Source: Spirodela intermedia
Lineage: Eukaryota > Streptophyta > Magnoliopsida > Alismatales > Araceae
Assembly (NCBI GenBank): GCA_902729315.2
Contig: LR746267.1
Location: 8,994,924 to 9,058,923 of the forward strand
DNA: 64,000 bases
Direction: 5' to 3'
Shown here: in pieces, positions 13,108 to 24,960 of the stretch
Layout: each line of letters begins with the position of its first letter
Position numbering within the stretch: the first letter of the stretch is position 1
The notes under the pieces: generated by a model
Database searches by the model: none
Told to the model about the DNA's origin: nothing
Seen by the model: the letters and a program-made list of their open reading frames with translations, nothing else
Position numbers and translations under genes: made by a program

Positions 13108-13873
13108 ACCTGAATTGTGTGGTTCTTGAGGAAAGGGTGATCAAAAGCAGGTTGATGCGAGACATGAACGCAATCGATGGTATCTCCATCCGGGCTCTGC
13201 AAGGGCAGCAATCAGATGAATCCGCCGCGGGGAGGAATGCAGAAGATGATACTATAACATAAACTCGCATTAAGACGAAGATGGGACGAATCAAACCCAC
13301 TTTTTTGAAACGAAAGACGAACACCTCAAAGCCCCTCTTTTTTTTTGTGAACGATGAGGACAAGATGTAGAGAAAGGGAAAGGGAAGAACACAGAGGACC
13401 GAAGGCTTTCTGGACGACCAAGGCAATCAGGAACCCCCGAGGAAATGGAATCTCCTTCACGGAATAATGGCGCTAGATAAAGCGAGAGATGAAGACTTTG
13501 AACATTTGTGAAGAACATTGAATGCCGGCAAAAGTGAGATCCAGTGAAAAAGAAAAAAAAACAGATGGGTTAAGAGTTTATGAACCAAAAACATCAAATG
13601 CAGATTTTTATAAAAGAAAAAAATGATTCCGCAGAGCCCATCTTAGGTCAACGAAAACAGGGAGGCCAAGAGGAAAGCGGCCCCTACTTGAATGGTGTGA
13701 ACGGCAGGCTTGTTCAGGCGCTTCAGGTGCCGCCGCACGGCCAACCTCTGCGCCGTCGGGGAAGCCCCGCATACCGGAGACGCCACCCAAGGAACGGCCA
13801 CCGCGGCCAGGATCAGGAGGCACGGGAAGCCCAGGAAGAAGCCGCGGCGAGCAATGCGGCTGCCCGCCGCCAT
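11406..13873 (-). CDS. Neprosin-domain protein (DUF239/DUF4409 family), secreted
   Basis: Seven exons in transcript order: 13873-13688, 13196-13110, 13022-12762, 12658-12494, 12375-12322, 12226-12080, 11783-11406; 425 residues, all boundaries GT-AG and in phase. The start chosen is ATG at 13873 ([16 protein letters not shown]), followed by a hydrophobic signal peptide to about residue 35; an upstream in-frame ATG at 13966 would put 31 residues before it and is less likely. The neprosin activation-peptide region follows ([29 protein letters not shown]). The neprosin domain then contains [64 protein letters not shown] and [10 protein letters not shown], and ends [12 protein letters not shown]. 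The founding member is a pitcher-plant prolyl endopeptidase of the glutamic class; most plant paralogues have no proven activity, so peptidase function here is inference. Introns 2 and 6 are occupied by CT repeats on the gene strand. Confidence 0.93.
11854..11913. repeat. (GA)n microsatellite in neprosin intron 6
   Basis: About 60 bp of uninterrupted GA dinucleotides (CT on the gene strand) inside the intron between 12080 and 11783. Confidence 0.95.
13060..13106. repeat. (GA)n microsatellite abutting a neprosin splice donor
   Basis: On the gene strand the donor reads CAG|GTGCTCTCTCTCT: the CT repeat begins four bases into the intron and continues for about 47 bp. The whole intron (13023-13109) is only 87 bp. 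Confidence 0.95.
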
Positions 13874-14470
13874 GGGTTTCGGCTGAGCAGACGGCACAGG
13901 CAAGAGCGAGGACTGAGACAGAAGGAGCGAGGAAGACACGTCGCAGGCAAATGCACTCGGTTCCACTCCTTCCTACCGCCGACAGGCCATGACCGCCCTC
14001 CACCTCAGCTTCCGGCCGCGGGAGGAGGCAGGAGGAGGAAGAAGAATGGAAACCCAAGAAGAACCCACTCGGCTCCTCTGTCCTCAGCGGGCGAGCTTCC
14101 CGACTATTTTGCCTCCTCTCTGTCCGCTGTGCGGCTGTACCCTCTCCAAAACCGCCGCCTCTTTCCCTCCCTTCGGCGATTCCTCCCCTCCCAGCTCGCC
14201 GCCCCTTGCTCTCCCCTCCCGGACCACTCTCCCCACAAACCGCCGCCCCTCACCTTCTCCCCAAGTGGCCCCCCTCCTTTCCCTTTCCCTCTGCGACTGC
14301 TGCACCCTTCCCCAGCTTTCCGGTTCGATTTCTTTTATTGCTCTACATTCTCTCTCTTCCTCCTCTGTACTCTCACACAAACACAGTAACCCCCTCACGC
14401 GATCGATTAGAGATTTCCACTAAAATGTCAAATTTGTCCGTTGGGAGGCGCGGTGCCCGCACTGGTTCAC

Positions 14471-14505
<35 letters not shown>

Positions 14506-14900
14506 GGGGAAGTAACCTTTTAATAGTACAGAAGAAGAGGAAAGTGGACAGGAGAGAAGGACTGGGGGGGGGAGGGGGGGTGGAGGGATCCGTCAGTCGA
14601 GATCCAGCGGGGGGTTTGTCGTTTCCGGAGGCCGGGGAGGGGCTGCAAGACTTCAAATCGATTCAAGGAAGACTCCGCCCGCAGGAATGCTCCTTTCTAA
14701 GAAGAAGAACTATTTTATTGACCCATCCCCCGTTGTTTTCCTAAACTCTTGTCATATTGGCCCATATTTATTTCCTTCCAAACCATGCAAAATCCTCCCC
14801 ACATTTGGTACGCCAATAAATCCATGTCAACCTTATCAAATTTCATCAATTTTTCTTACATTCGGAACCGCCAAGTGAACCCTACGGAGTTTTTTTCCCT

Positions 14901-14944
<44 letters not shown>

Positions 14945-16897
14945 AAGGGATTAATAGATTACCATGAATTATTATAAACAAAATAATTTGATATTAAAAA
15001 GTGAGATAAGAACTACAATTTCGGACATCGTACACCTATCTGAAATTCATCGCAAATTTGGCCTTCTTGTCAAATCTCTGGCAGGAGGCTAAGGAAAAAG
15101 ACTACGGTACCCCTAGAAGAGCTCTCTCTCTCTCTCTCTCTCTAACTGAGGGGTCCTGCTGCCTTCAAAACAGACAAAGGCTCTCATCTCTAGGAGAGGA
15201 AAATGACGGAGAAGAAAGGTAGACGGCGATTTCCTAGTTTAAGGACTTCTCCGTTCATCGGCCGTCCTTTCCCTCCGCCGTCGTTGCCGGTGAGATGGAG
15301 CTGACCCGGTTGAAACCCTGCCAGGGAGGTGTTCCGCAGAGTTAGAGAGGGTCGTCTTCCTCGACGATAATAGTGTTCGCACGGGAAGGAGGGCCCTATA
15401 CAGCAGTCATTTAATGGACAATCTATTCCCCTCCCTTTCCCTTCTCTCTCTCTCTCCGTCCCTTTCACGCTTCATGGGAGCTTCAGCTGTGTCGAACTCA
15501 GTTGGAGCAGCATGGGGGGTCTTTCACGGCGGCTGTCACCGCTGCCGCCGCTGCACCGCGCCGCATTATCCCAGCTCCAGCCCCGCACGCACGGCGTTCT
15601 CCTGTGTCCCGCACCGCTCAGGTGCTTGACCTTTGCCTTGGTCTGGATTCCTTTCCCCCTCCTGTCTCGTCTCCATCGATCGCTTCGCCGATGCACAGAA
15701 AGCTCTAGAGCGAGAGAGGGAGAGAGAGACAGAGAAACAGAGGCACACGGAGACAGACAGACAGGCAGACAGAGGACGGGAGGGAGAGAGAGAGAGAGAG
15801 GATGGGGACTACGTGCCCTGTGAGCGTTGGATTCTTGTGAAGTGAGGACACGAGCGGTGGAGGTGGCGGCAGGAAGCGTTAGGTATCTGTATTCTCCTTT
15901 TCACCTCATGTTCACGTGGGATCTTCCACACCGATCCCCGTTCCCTTGTTATCTTCCCCGTGATCGTAGAGGCGGAGGGACCTCGTCTTCTCACCTCTGC
16001 CACAATAACCTCCCCTCCCGACCATGCCAAAATCTCCCACGGTAGCAGGCAGGGCCTCCTCCACTGTGTCACAGGATCAACGCGGCGGCAGGAAACCTCT
16101 CCTGCCGCGGGATCTGAGAAGCTCCTCAGAGTGTTTAGAGAGCGAGAGAGAGAGAGAGAGGGAGATGAGCAACCAGAACACCTTCACTGTTACTAAGAAC
16201 AAACCCATTGGGAGTTTGAACAGGGTGACACTGCCAAGGCAGCCCTCGGAAGGAACTGCGGTGTGGGGTAGAGAGAGAGGCGCCGTGCTATCTCACGTCG
16301 CTTTTTCCCCTTGTACTAGTTATTTTCTAAGTTTTCATTGAGATCTTGACTCTTCTTCATCGATCGGCATGGAACGAGCCCTTCTGCTACGTGCCAATCG
16401 AACATGATTCAGAGAGGGAAGGAGGGGGAGAGAGAGAGATGGATGGGTCACTATCTCCCTAACTAAAGTCTGTCGACTTGAATTTATTTTGTGATGCATC
16501 TCACGTGGGTTGATATTTTCTAACCGAGTTAACTATTTAATCATAAAGCTGAGAGAGGCAGGCCATTAAAGACTCCCTGTTTCTTTCAAATTCAGTCAAT
16601 ATTGAGAATTCTATTAACGGAGACAGGTGTCACGTTATTTGACCGTCGATGAGCTCGGGAGGATCTCTCATCGACGAGGCGATCCGCGGTCAAAATCGGG
16701 CCGGCCCGGTCAGATCGAGAGTTTGACCATCCTCGACAGATCAGCTTGGATCCGCAGAATCCAACATGCCTTGTCATGGTGCATGGGGGCTGCCGTCAAC
16801 CAACCGCCGGGTCTGAACTCCGGCGGCGGGGGTGGCCGTGAAGACGACGGCCCCACCCCCAGGTTCGTAGATTAATTAATTCTTTCGCATAGATTAT
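13874..16897. other. Neprosin upstream region, GA/CT-rich, no gene supported
   Basis: Pyrimidine-rich on the plus strand directly upstream of the neprosin start (about 14100-14350), then several GA or CT microsatellites (14471-14497, 14902-14940, 15121-15143, 15787-15800, 16144-16161). Open frames here are low-complexity, overlap one another on both strands and match no family I know. The segment from about 16170 to 16340 encodes a short open frame (MSNQNTFTVTKNKPIGSLN...) directly after a GA repeat; it is the least repetitive of them but unrecognised. Confidence 0.5.
14902..14940. repeat. (GA)n microsatellite
   Basis: About 39 bp of perfect GA repeat in the intergenic region upstream of the neprosin gene. 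Confidence 0.95.
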
Positions 16898-17700
16898 TCA
16901 ATTCACAGTCCGCAAGTAGCTGTCAGAGATGCTGATGCATAATGTAAGGCCGCCGTTCGACGGCGGAGGGCCCCCTCTCGAGCTTTCCAGCTCTGCCCGG
17001 CAACGGAGGCAGAGGCCACATGGGCGCGAGAATCTCAGCTCAGCCGCGAGCGGTGGCTCCGCCGTGCGCCGGAGGACGGCGATGATGGAGACGCCATTGT
17101 TCTCTTCGGCGGCGCCGCTGGGGCTCGAGAGGTAGGGACAAGGGGGGGGGAGGAAGGGCTCACTGTTTCCGTATAGGCAGGGGTTTTGAATGTGCTTGGC
17201 CCCATCTTGGCTCGCCATCATAGCGCGTTTGTCCGGGAGCCGCCGGGGCCATCCGTGCCAGGCGGCGCGCCCGCCGCCGGCTCGCGCCACGCCGACGAGC
17301 ACAGGACCGTTGGCCGACGATCTCCGTCCACGGGGCGGCGTTGCTTGTGCGGCACCGAAAAAGAGAAAATGGCAGGCGGGCCCCTGCGGCTCCTCCTCCC
17401 CCATTGAAGAGAAAAGGGTCCTCCTTTCTCCCACGGAAGTCCACTGCATTGAAGGGAATCCCCCTTTCCCGACTTCCTTAGTTAGAGAGAGAGAGAGAGA
17501 GAGATCAGGCTGGTGATGGAAAAGATGCCCTTCTTTTTTTCGCGGTGCTTTCATTGTCGTCGTCGTCATTCGTGGGCCGATTCCCGCATCACGGGGCTCC
17601 CATAATCCTCTCCATGAAAGGGGAGTCTCCACGTGAAAGCCGGAGCTACGAGTTCGATCGGTATCCACGACGAGCGACATAAGAGAAGAAAACACGGATA
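16898..17700. other. GC-rich island with overlapping open frames
   Basis: A GC-rich, CpG-rich stretch in which both strands stay open; the longest frame is 265 codons on the minus strand (17695-16898) and overlapping frames are open on the plus strand. None resembles a known domain, and the composition explains the openness. It may be a promoter, a first exon of an unseen transcript or a diverged fragment. The plus strand contains repeated CGGCGG and GCCGCC motifs. Confidence 0.3.
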
Positions 17701-18751
17701 AAAATTCTAATTACTCGTAAGATAGATGGCCAGTCCTTCCAGCCGAAGACTGCTAGTTATTATACGATAATAATCCCCCGGCACCGTCGGCCCTGAACTG
17801 AGCCCCGCCAATTCAATGCCAATCATGCCGAGAACCGAACAGCCATAGCGCCACTGGAGTCCCCCCCCGTCGAACATTAAAGATTACTATGATCTAATGG
17901 CATTCAAAGCTCTCTCTGTGTGGATATAATATATTATCTGACATTGGGGGTGCTAAGGAAGTATGTGGGGGATCTCTCATCCTCTGCCGCTGCTACGCTG
18001 CCGCCGTGCTCAGGCTTCATGACGGCAGGGCAGGGCAGGCAAAGAGAGGGGCGAAAGCAACCCATCGCGCAGATCTCCTGCGGATCTTCCACGGTCCACG
18101 GTGTTGAAAATTTCGGTCTCGTTCGATATACGTGCAATGGAGTTTGAGTCATGTTTCATGCTCGTCAATGATTTGGAAATCGCTGCAGCCATGTAATGTT
18201 TGTTGGTGGCCAGAAGGGTTTGGCTGAGAACCTGCTATTGTCTTTAAATGAAGTAACTCTGATGTGTTCTGTAGTGTATATTATTTTCAAGTGGCTTCGA
18301 GATCGAGGGATAATGTAAATTCTGAATAAATGCGATTATATAGTGCGATGATCCGAACCGAGGGAATTTTACGTAAAATCTAGGAGCTTTGTACAAATCA
18401 TTTCGAATTCCCAGGATGATTATTAGATTAAGGTGGAGGTGGTTGGGGGGGGGGCTGTTGATGGGCCGGACTGTGCTTGAGGCTTGCCTACTTGAGCTCG
18501 AGCCCTGTACGGGTTCCAGAGGCGATGAAGGCCTGGACGGACAGAGGCCTAGAAAATGGGTTCCGCGAGGGAGAAAGAGAGACAGCGTGAATAGTTTACA
18601 CGCGGCGCCGCCCACGAAGTCCTCCCCCCTTCCCGCCGCGCCAGAGATCAAACGACTCGGAATCAAAGTAGGGCACCTAAATCGAAAAGCGCAGGGAAAT
18701 CAAGGGCAGATCCTCAATCATCGCATCAACAACCATTACTGCGGGAGACAT

Positions 18752-18808
<57 letters not shown>

Positions 18809-19121
18809 GGCCCTGCCCGGCCCGTTATCAAATCCATGTAAGAACGCACGGACACAGAAAAAAGCCCGCGGTTCTCTCCACTGTTCAGAAATCTATCAGC
18901 AATTTTCAGCTTCCGCGGTTCTCTCTACTACAAGAGTTAGAATCGAAGATCAACAAAATACATCACCTGGGCTTTCTGCTGAACAAATCATGCCACTGAT
19001 TCACCGCATATTCAACGAATTCTGACGTTTTCTGATGCTTTACAGACGACCCAGGTGAATGGAGGAGGAAGGCACCCATATTGGCGACAATGCTCAATTA
19101 CCCGGTTCCACCAAATAACGA
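17701..19121. other. Intergenic region 3' of APS kinase
   Basis: Mixed-composition DNA without a supported gene. It contains a GA microsatellite at 18754-18805. Its right end should hold the 3' UTR of the APS kinase gene. Confidence 0.5.
18754..18805. repeat. (GA)n microsatellite
   Basis: About 52 bp of perfect GA repeat, intergenic. Confidence 0.95.
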
Positions 19122-22100
19122 TTACTCGTGGAGAAAGCCATTCTCCTCTAAGTACGAGACCACTACCCCAGCCATCTCGCTAGGAGGGGGGCAGATTCCA
19201 TCTTTCAGTCCTATTTCTATCTGCAAAAATAAAAATAAAAATCGTTCCCTTAGAAGGAACCGAATCAACAAAAATAGAGCAAAACGGTGATATGGAAACC
19301 GACATATTTCACATCTTCAGAAAATTGTTGAAGTTTTTGGAATCGTTTCTGTTCGGATTGCTAACAGATGTTCAGCCGTCCATTGCAAGCTAAATATGAT
19401 GGTTCTTGACACAGTAGGATCCAGGCAGTTGTAGTCTCGAACACCGCTAAGATGTTCTGGCTTCTCATGTGGTTCCTCTTAGATCTGCCCAAGTTTCAAC
19501 TTGCCCATTCTCATGAAATCAAGATTGATATTTTTTTAATCTAATTTGAAATTATTGGGGAAAATGCTCATAATAAAACCCCATAATAAACCGTGGAACA
19601 TTTATATGTTTCATTCGAGAAAGCTTTAGCTATGAAACTCAACTAATCCTGATGCATAGCGAGGATTGGTACTATAAACAAAGGACTCGAATCGTATGAG
19701 TCTCAACAGGTTGGCAAAACCATAGAAAATAGTCAAGAAAACTAATCTGAAAAGTCAAAAGCATTGCCCCAAACAACTGTAAGGAGAGGAATGCAATGTT
19801 AAATGAAACAGTGTATCCAGAGAAGACATCTATCTCCACGTATTCACATCAATCCAAAGGAAGCAGTTGATTAATGCAGACTAATCTACCTCGGAATCGA
19901 GAGGGGGCTCATATGGATCATCAATACCAGTAAAACCTGCAAGAAAATATGAATCGTAAGGGGAAAGACATTATAGAGTGCATCGATATTTGAGTGTGAT
20001 GCAAGTTATCCTAGGAACACTGAAGAATTCTCGAGTTCTAGGGATGATAGGTTAGTTAAAGAAAACTAATGATTTGAAGATATTAGCCAAAAAATAAGCT
20101 ACAAATCCAAAACCTCTATAAAAATGGCATTGGTTGTCAAGTGGCGATTCATTGATTCAGCAAACAGCTTCCTCAATGGGTTTCCACCGGACACGAAGCC
20201 TGTATTTCTTTCATCAAAGTGCTATTTCTTTTTCCACAACTTCCATCTGCCTTACTTTTCTGCTTCGAACCATTTTCACTAACTACATAGTTGCAGGATC
20301 CCTAAAACTAACAGGTTCACAAGTTCTCTATCAGAATGCACGACTAGGCTACTCCAATATTACGTAGTTTAGGACGATCTAAAATACAATTCAGTCATCT
20401 GTCATAAATATGTGTGCCATTTTTTTTGTGTGGACAGGAATAACTATAGGAGGTCCATATATGTGTATTACGATGTGGGCATCTTCAGGGGTGGCTCTAA
20501 GAAGCAACTGACGTCAGCTTTCTAATTAGTTGAAGTCAGTACAACACACCTTTAATCACTCCAGCACGCGCAAGTTTGTACAGACCTTTAGGATCCCTCG
20601 CTTCACACAATTCCAGAGGCATGTTCATGAAAATCTAAAGAGAAAGAACCAAAACACAAGTGAAGCAGAAAATTTTCTTTAACCTCACCATCAGACAAAT
20701 GCTATAGCCGCCAAACTCACCTCAATAAAGCTTGCATCAGAAAAAAGAGCTCGACAAGCCTCACGATCTCTTCTATATGGAGATATCAAGCTAGTGATAC
20801 AAATCAGACCTGCGTCCGCAAACAGCTTTGCCACTTCCCCTTGGATGAGATAAATGGAATGAAACATGAAAATTCAATCAGTGTAAGTCAATGACAGCAA
20901 CAAGGTGCCGAGAGTTTTTCTGCTCCATCCTTCTTTTTTGCCATCTTATTATCTTTTCTTTTCTCAACTTTCATTCTTCATGTTGACCTAATGCGCCTAG
21001 GTTCATTTCATCTCATGTGTTGAGCAGTGGAAACCTCTAATAAATATTTTATATTATTAATCACTGCCTACGTGCTAACTATATGCCATCTGTGTACCTC
21101 ACAATTCCAATTATTATGGTTAATTATTCAATTGGCAGAACGTTCTCTTTATGATTTGAAGTAGTCATATTCTAAAATCTCTATCTGGCAATCAGATTAA
21201 TTGCATGAGCGCGGATGTAAAAGAATTCGGAATTGAATAAATTCGGCCCCAACAATGAGTGAGGAACTGCCTTGATTCCTACGTGATGCACCTGGGCAAT
21301 ATGGAGTTTTTGTCCAGTTTATGATACTAAAACTGTAGAAAGTGAAAAAGAAAAAATACTTTCTCCCTCCAGTATTTATTGCTTGTTCCATGAAACAGAT
21401 GGCCGACCAACCCTCCAGAAAAAACAATACGTACCAAAGGATCATGAACTGAGCTTTCTCCTGAATATTGCGTGCACCTAAATTGCTAAGCAAGAGGATG
21501 ACACTTACCAACTCTGCGAATATTTTCTGCACGATCTTCTGCTTTAAAACCAAGGTCTTTGTTCAGTCCATGTCTAAGATTGTCTCCATCAAGTATGTAA
21601 GAAAGCTTTCCTCTAGAATGTAGATCTCTACCCACTGTGCATGCCAGAGTGCTTTTCCCTGTCAAACATTGTGGCAATGTTACTTCATCCCAAGCAAGAG
21701 CTAGGGTTTTTTTTTGTTAAATCACAACGAAAATCATCTTCTAGAACAATGGTGGTAATGTAAGGCAAACTATGAAGGTTCCATATCTGGGTGGAGGTGC
21801 ACAATGAAAGCACGGTGTCGGTTCACAGTGACATCTATCTATATATAAATCTGCATGCATGCAGATAAAATCATCAACACATCATAGACAATAGCTCCCA
21901 TGCACCCTGGAAAATAGAAAAAGAAGCCTTGATTTTCTAGTTTCAAGGTGTCATTTGTCGAATGGTTACACCATCTGAAGTAACATTCAGCTCCCTCCGC
22001 AAAAGAAGCATTACCCAGTTCTCCACAAATTCAGCTGCCTCCGCAACACAGCTTTAGAGAAGACTCGTACTGCCAGTATGGATTCTTCTTCCTATTAAAT

Positions 22101-22623
22101 GTTTTTGCTCAAGGGAGATCCTTATTTTGAGGTGCTTACTTAGTATTATTATTTTCTAGTGCCAAAGATTATCCAACATCCTTCCTGTTGTTTATCTGAC
22201 TCGAGAAGAGATTTTTTTTGACAAAATAATCCTGGGAATTTTTATTGACAATCTGAGCTCATGAATATAGTAGAATAAAGAAAAAACCCCTTCGGAATAT
22301 GCTTTGAATCATTGACGGTCCTCCGAAAGGTCAAAATGCAAAGAAATAACAGGTAGCAATCTACTTCGTTGATAGACTTTCCACGCATATGTCAAAGAAT
22401 TAACAGCCCCACACGGTTATCATCTAAATTTAAAACGAAATATCTGGTCTTCTGAGAACTTAAAACATGCTTCAACGCAGGAGCCATTTTAGAGGAGTGA
22501 TAATATAATGAAACCTGATCCGCTGAGGCCAGTAATCCACACAACACAGCCTTTCTGGTTGAGCAGTTTCTGCCTGTCGAGTTTGCCAATGGGGCAATCT
22601 TGCCAGAAGATATTTGCTGACAT
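19122..22623 (-). CDS. APK: Adenylyl-sulfate (APS) kinase, cytosolic type
   Basis: Phosphorylates APS with ATP to give PAPS, the donor for sulfation reactions. Six coding exons in transcript order: 22623-22515, 21658-21509, 20839-20721, 20634-20550, 19936-19890, 19220-19122; phases agree throughout, 202 residues. The P-loop GLSGSGKST (about residues 32-40) is split by intron 1. [11 protein letters not shown] (59-69), ISPYRRDR, then [23 protein letters not shown] are the APS and ATP binding motifs. The last exon is only 99 bp ([22 protein letters not shown], stop at 19122). The start MSANIFWQ leaves no room for a plastid transit peptide, matching the plant isoform that lacks one (APK3-like). 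The coding exon begins at 22624 right after CCCTCAG, implying an upstream 5'-UTR exon; reading from an upstream exon ending at 23210 would not be in frame. If that acceptor is not used, an ATG at 22638 would add five residues. Confidence 0.93.
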
Positions 22624-23209
22624 CCTGAGGGAAGGCATTGTGAAGCTGACCTGGCCGCTTGAAAAGATAAGAAACAGCTGTGTGGATGCTTTAATAATCA
22701 GAACGAGTTTTTATAGGATTTTTCCATTTAAACTTAAATTCAGCACGTTCGCTCGGCGGACGTCTCTAAAATCCCCCAAGAGAACCCCATAATCGCACCA
22801 TTAAGGACGTCATAGCAACTTCTGATGTAATGTGCTTCCTAACCTGGAGACCATCGGACAAGGGAAGGCTTACCCATCCGCAGATACTGCGGAAATGGCT
22901 CCAACACCGTCCCCTAAGAAAATCTGCGCAGTTGGATCCATGAATCACGAGTCCAGATGGCTCATTTGAAAATTAAAAGCATATGAAACGATCCAGACAG
23001 AGAAAAGGCGCAGCAACGGCAAAACGATCAATCGTGATCCCCTTCGCTGTGTTTTTTTTCCACATTAGATTTTTCTTCCCCGTCTTAGCGAAAAAAACAA
23101 GAAAAAAGCAAAAAAAGGGAAAACGCAGGTAACCGTCGTCGTCAGGAAGAAGACGAATCTAAACACCAGAGGTCAGTTAATAAGAACGCGGCAGGGGGAA
23201 AGCAGATAC

Positions 23210-23450
23210 CTCAGAGAAAACCTGGGGCCAACCTCTCGAGTCCCTTCTGTGCACTCTACTCTCAAACAAACAAACAGGAGTGAGATTAAATAAATGTGCA
23301 GCACATACGAACAGACCGAAGATCGCGACAAGGCGGGGAGGGGATTCTTTACGCGACCGCAGAGCGCTCGTGTAGGAAAGAGCAGCGCGCTGTGGTGGCA
23401 ACGGGGGGTGTTGACACAGGTGTTTGCGTATGTATGGTTTCACCAACGAC
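23210..23450 (-). promoter_or_regulatory. Candidate 5'-UTR exon and proximal promoter of APS kinase
   Basis: On the minus strand the sequence reads GGTTTTCTCTGAG|GTATCTGC, a good splice donor at 23209-23208, matching the acceptor at 22625 and giving a 5'-UTR intron of about 585 bp. The transcription start cannot be placed by eye. The segment 22725-23440 has a decayed second copy at 27290-27985. Confidence 0.5.
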
Positions 23451-24399
23451 CACCAAAGCTCTTCGTTATTCCGGTTAAAATAATATTACGCTTTAATTAA
23501 ATCAACGTGAAATATTTCGAAATTAGCCTAATAGATTATTTAATCGGATTTCATTTGGAGCAGTAGCATCAGTAATAAAGACAAATAGCTGTAGACCAGC
23601 GTTTTCTGCAGTGTAATTTATTCCTATTTTTTAGTTTTCTTATGCATTTTATTACAATTGACTTGTTATTTGTGCCACTGGTAATTCTACTCGATTTTTT
23701 TTATGTTACAATATCAACCAATAATACCCTTTATTTAGGCTGTTTTTATTCAATGACCCTCTTACAGATCACTATTTGGCACATGAAGTAACTGTCTTTG
23801 GAAAATAATAGTACTGAGCTGAAACATCTTTCAGGATATTATCAAACAAGTAGAGTAGTGCTACTACTTGCTATTCCTGGTTGGCAAGTGGGTGAATGCT
23901 GATAAACTTTTCTTCGTGAAGATTTTACTCAAGGTGACATTTTATTTTTAATTTAATATGCTATTAATAAATCATATTGGCTTTATAATGAATGGCTTCA
24001 AAGTTTATTGCTAGAGTTAGTTCATAAAAGTTTATCATTTCTTCTTGTTTCATATGTACAGAGTAAACATTGCTTGCTTTTTTTCAATATTAGTTATGTA
24101 CTAAGAGATAGATTCAATGTTTATTTTGAAAACTCATATGATTTAGGTTCATGGTTTCACGTTTCATGTATGAAATACACCCTGAATGACAATAGTACAT
24201 TTCATATATGAACTTCATACATGAAATAAAGTTGATAATTGCCCTTTGGATATTACATCATTCTTATTTTACCAACAAGTAGTAACCTAGGGACCTAAGC
24301 TTGATAGTTAAGCTGTCCCCTAAACCTCTTTATTACATGAGGTACACATTTCTCGTTTAAAGTGAATGATGATAACTTTCCATCTCACTCATTCTCTTA
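23451..24399. other. AT-rich intergenic region
   Basis: No gene seen. Around 24160-24230 there is an imperfect inverted repeat built from TTTCATGTATGAAA-like and TTCATACATGAAA-like segments, which could be a small MITE-type remnant. Confidence 0.4.
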
Positions 24400-24960
24400 T
24401 TGTCTAACTAGATCCATACTCATCATTTATTAGAAATATTAGCTTCTTCAATTAGAAGTAATCAATTTGACTTTGGTGTGCTTCTTTCTTAGATAATACA
24501 TCTACATTGCACCTTAATTTAATAGATCCTTCTTTATCCCAATGTCTTCCATATGAGCTTTTATCAACTAGTAGCCTTTCTTTTCTTGTAGACAATAGCC
24601 ACGATAGTTCATCCTACAATTACATGACAAATAGTTCATTGTAGTTGTTTGTATGATTCCCTTTTATAATTATTCTTTTATGTGACAAGATTGAAGTAAA
24701 AAATTCAAAAATGTATTTCCTATTCACACAAATGCCACTATATTTGAAAAATTCTCATGAATTACATAAGATAAATACAAATAGATCATTTTCACTCTAT
24801 GGAAGATTGGGACCATTGTTTACATTGTATTGGGATTAGCATTCGACCAAATATAGATAAATGTTTAAATAAATAAATATTTTTTGTTATCTACAATTAG
24901 TACAATGGGAATCAAATAGACTTTAAAAGATTATCATCTTATGAAGAACTAGTGACCTTA
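24400..24960 (-). pseudogene. Highly decayed remnant of cysteine protease exon 4 and intron 3
   Basis: This AT-rich segment aligns by eye with the 3' part of the protease copy at 60300-60900. Shared landmarks in the same order are ATTAGCTTCTTCAAT (3' UTR), ATTTGACTTTGG, a block matching the exon part encoding the active-site Asn region (CCAATGTCTTCCATATGA then TTATCAAC), and the intron motif TTGTTATCTAC. No open frame survives. It is the oldest-looking of five related protease pieces in the window. The alignment is by eye and should be rechecked. Confidence 0.6.

Noticed and set aside
13580-14389. 269-codon plus-strand open frame
   Set aside because: Antisense to neprosin exon 1 and the CT-rich upstream region; low complexity, no homology.
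16898-17695. 265-codon minus-strand open frame
   Set aside because: No domain resemblance, includes a run of LSLSLSL from a CT repeat, and several overlapping frames are equally open; explained by GC-rich composition.
19081-19290. 69-codon plus-strand open frame
   Set aside because: It is antisense to the last APS kinase exon, which carries the expected C-terminal family motif.
23177-23446. 89-codon minus-strand open frame as an APS kinase N-terminus or transit peptide
   Set aside because: Splicing it to the acceptor at 22625 does not keep the kinase frame; better read as 5' UTR.
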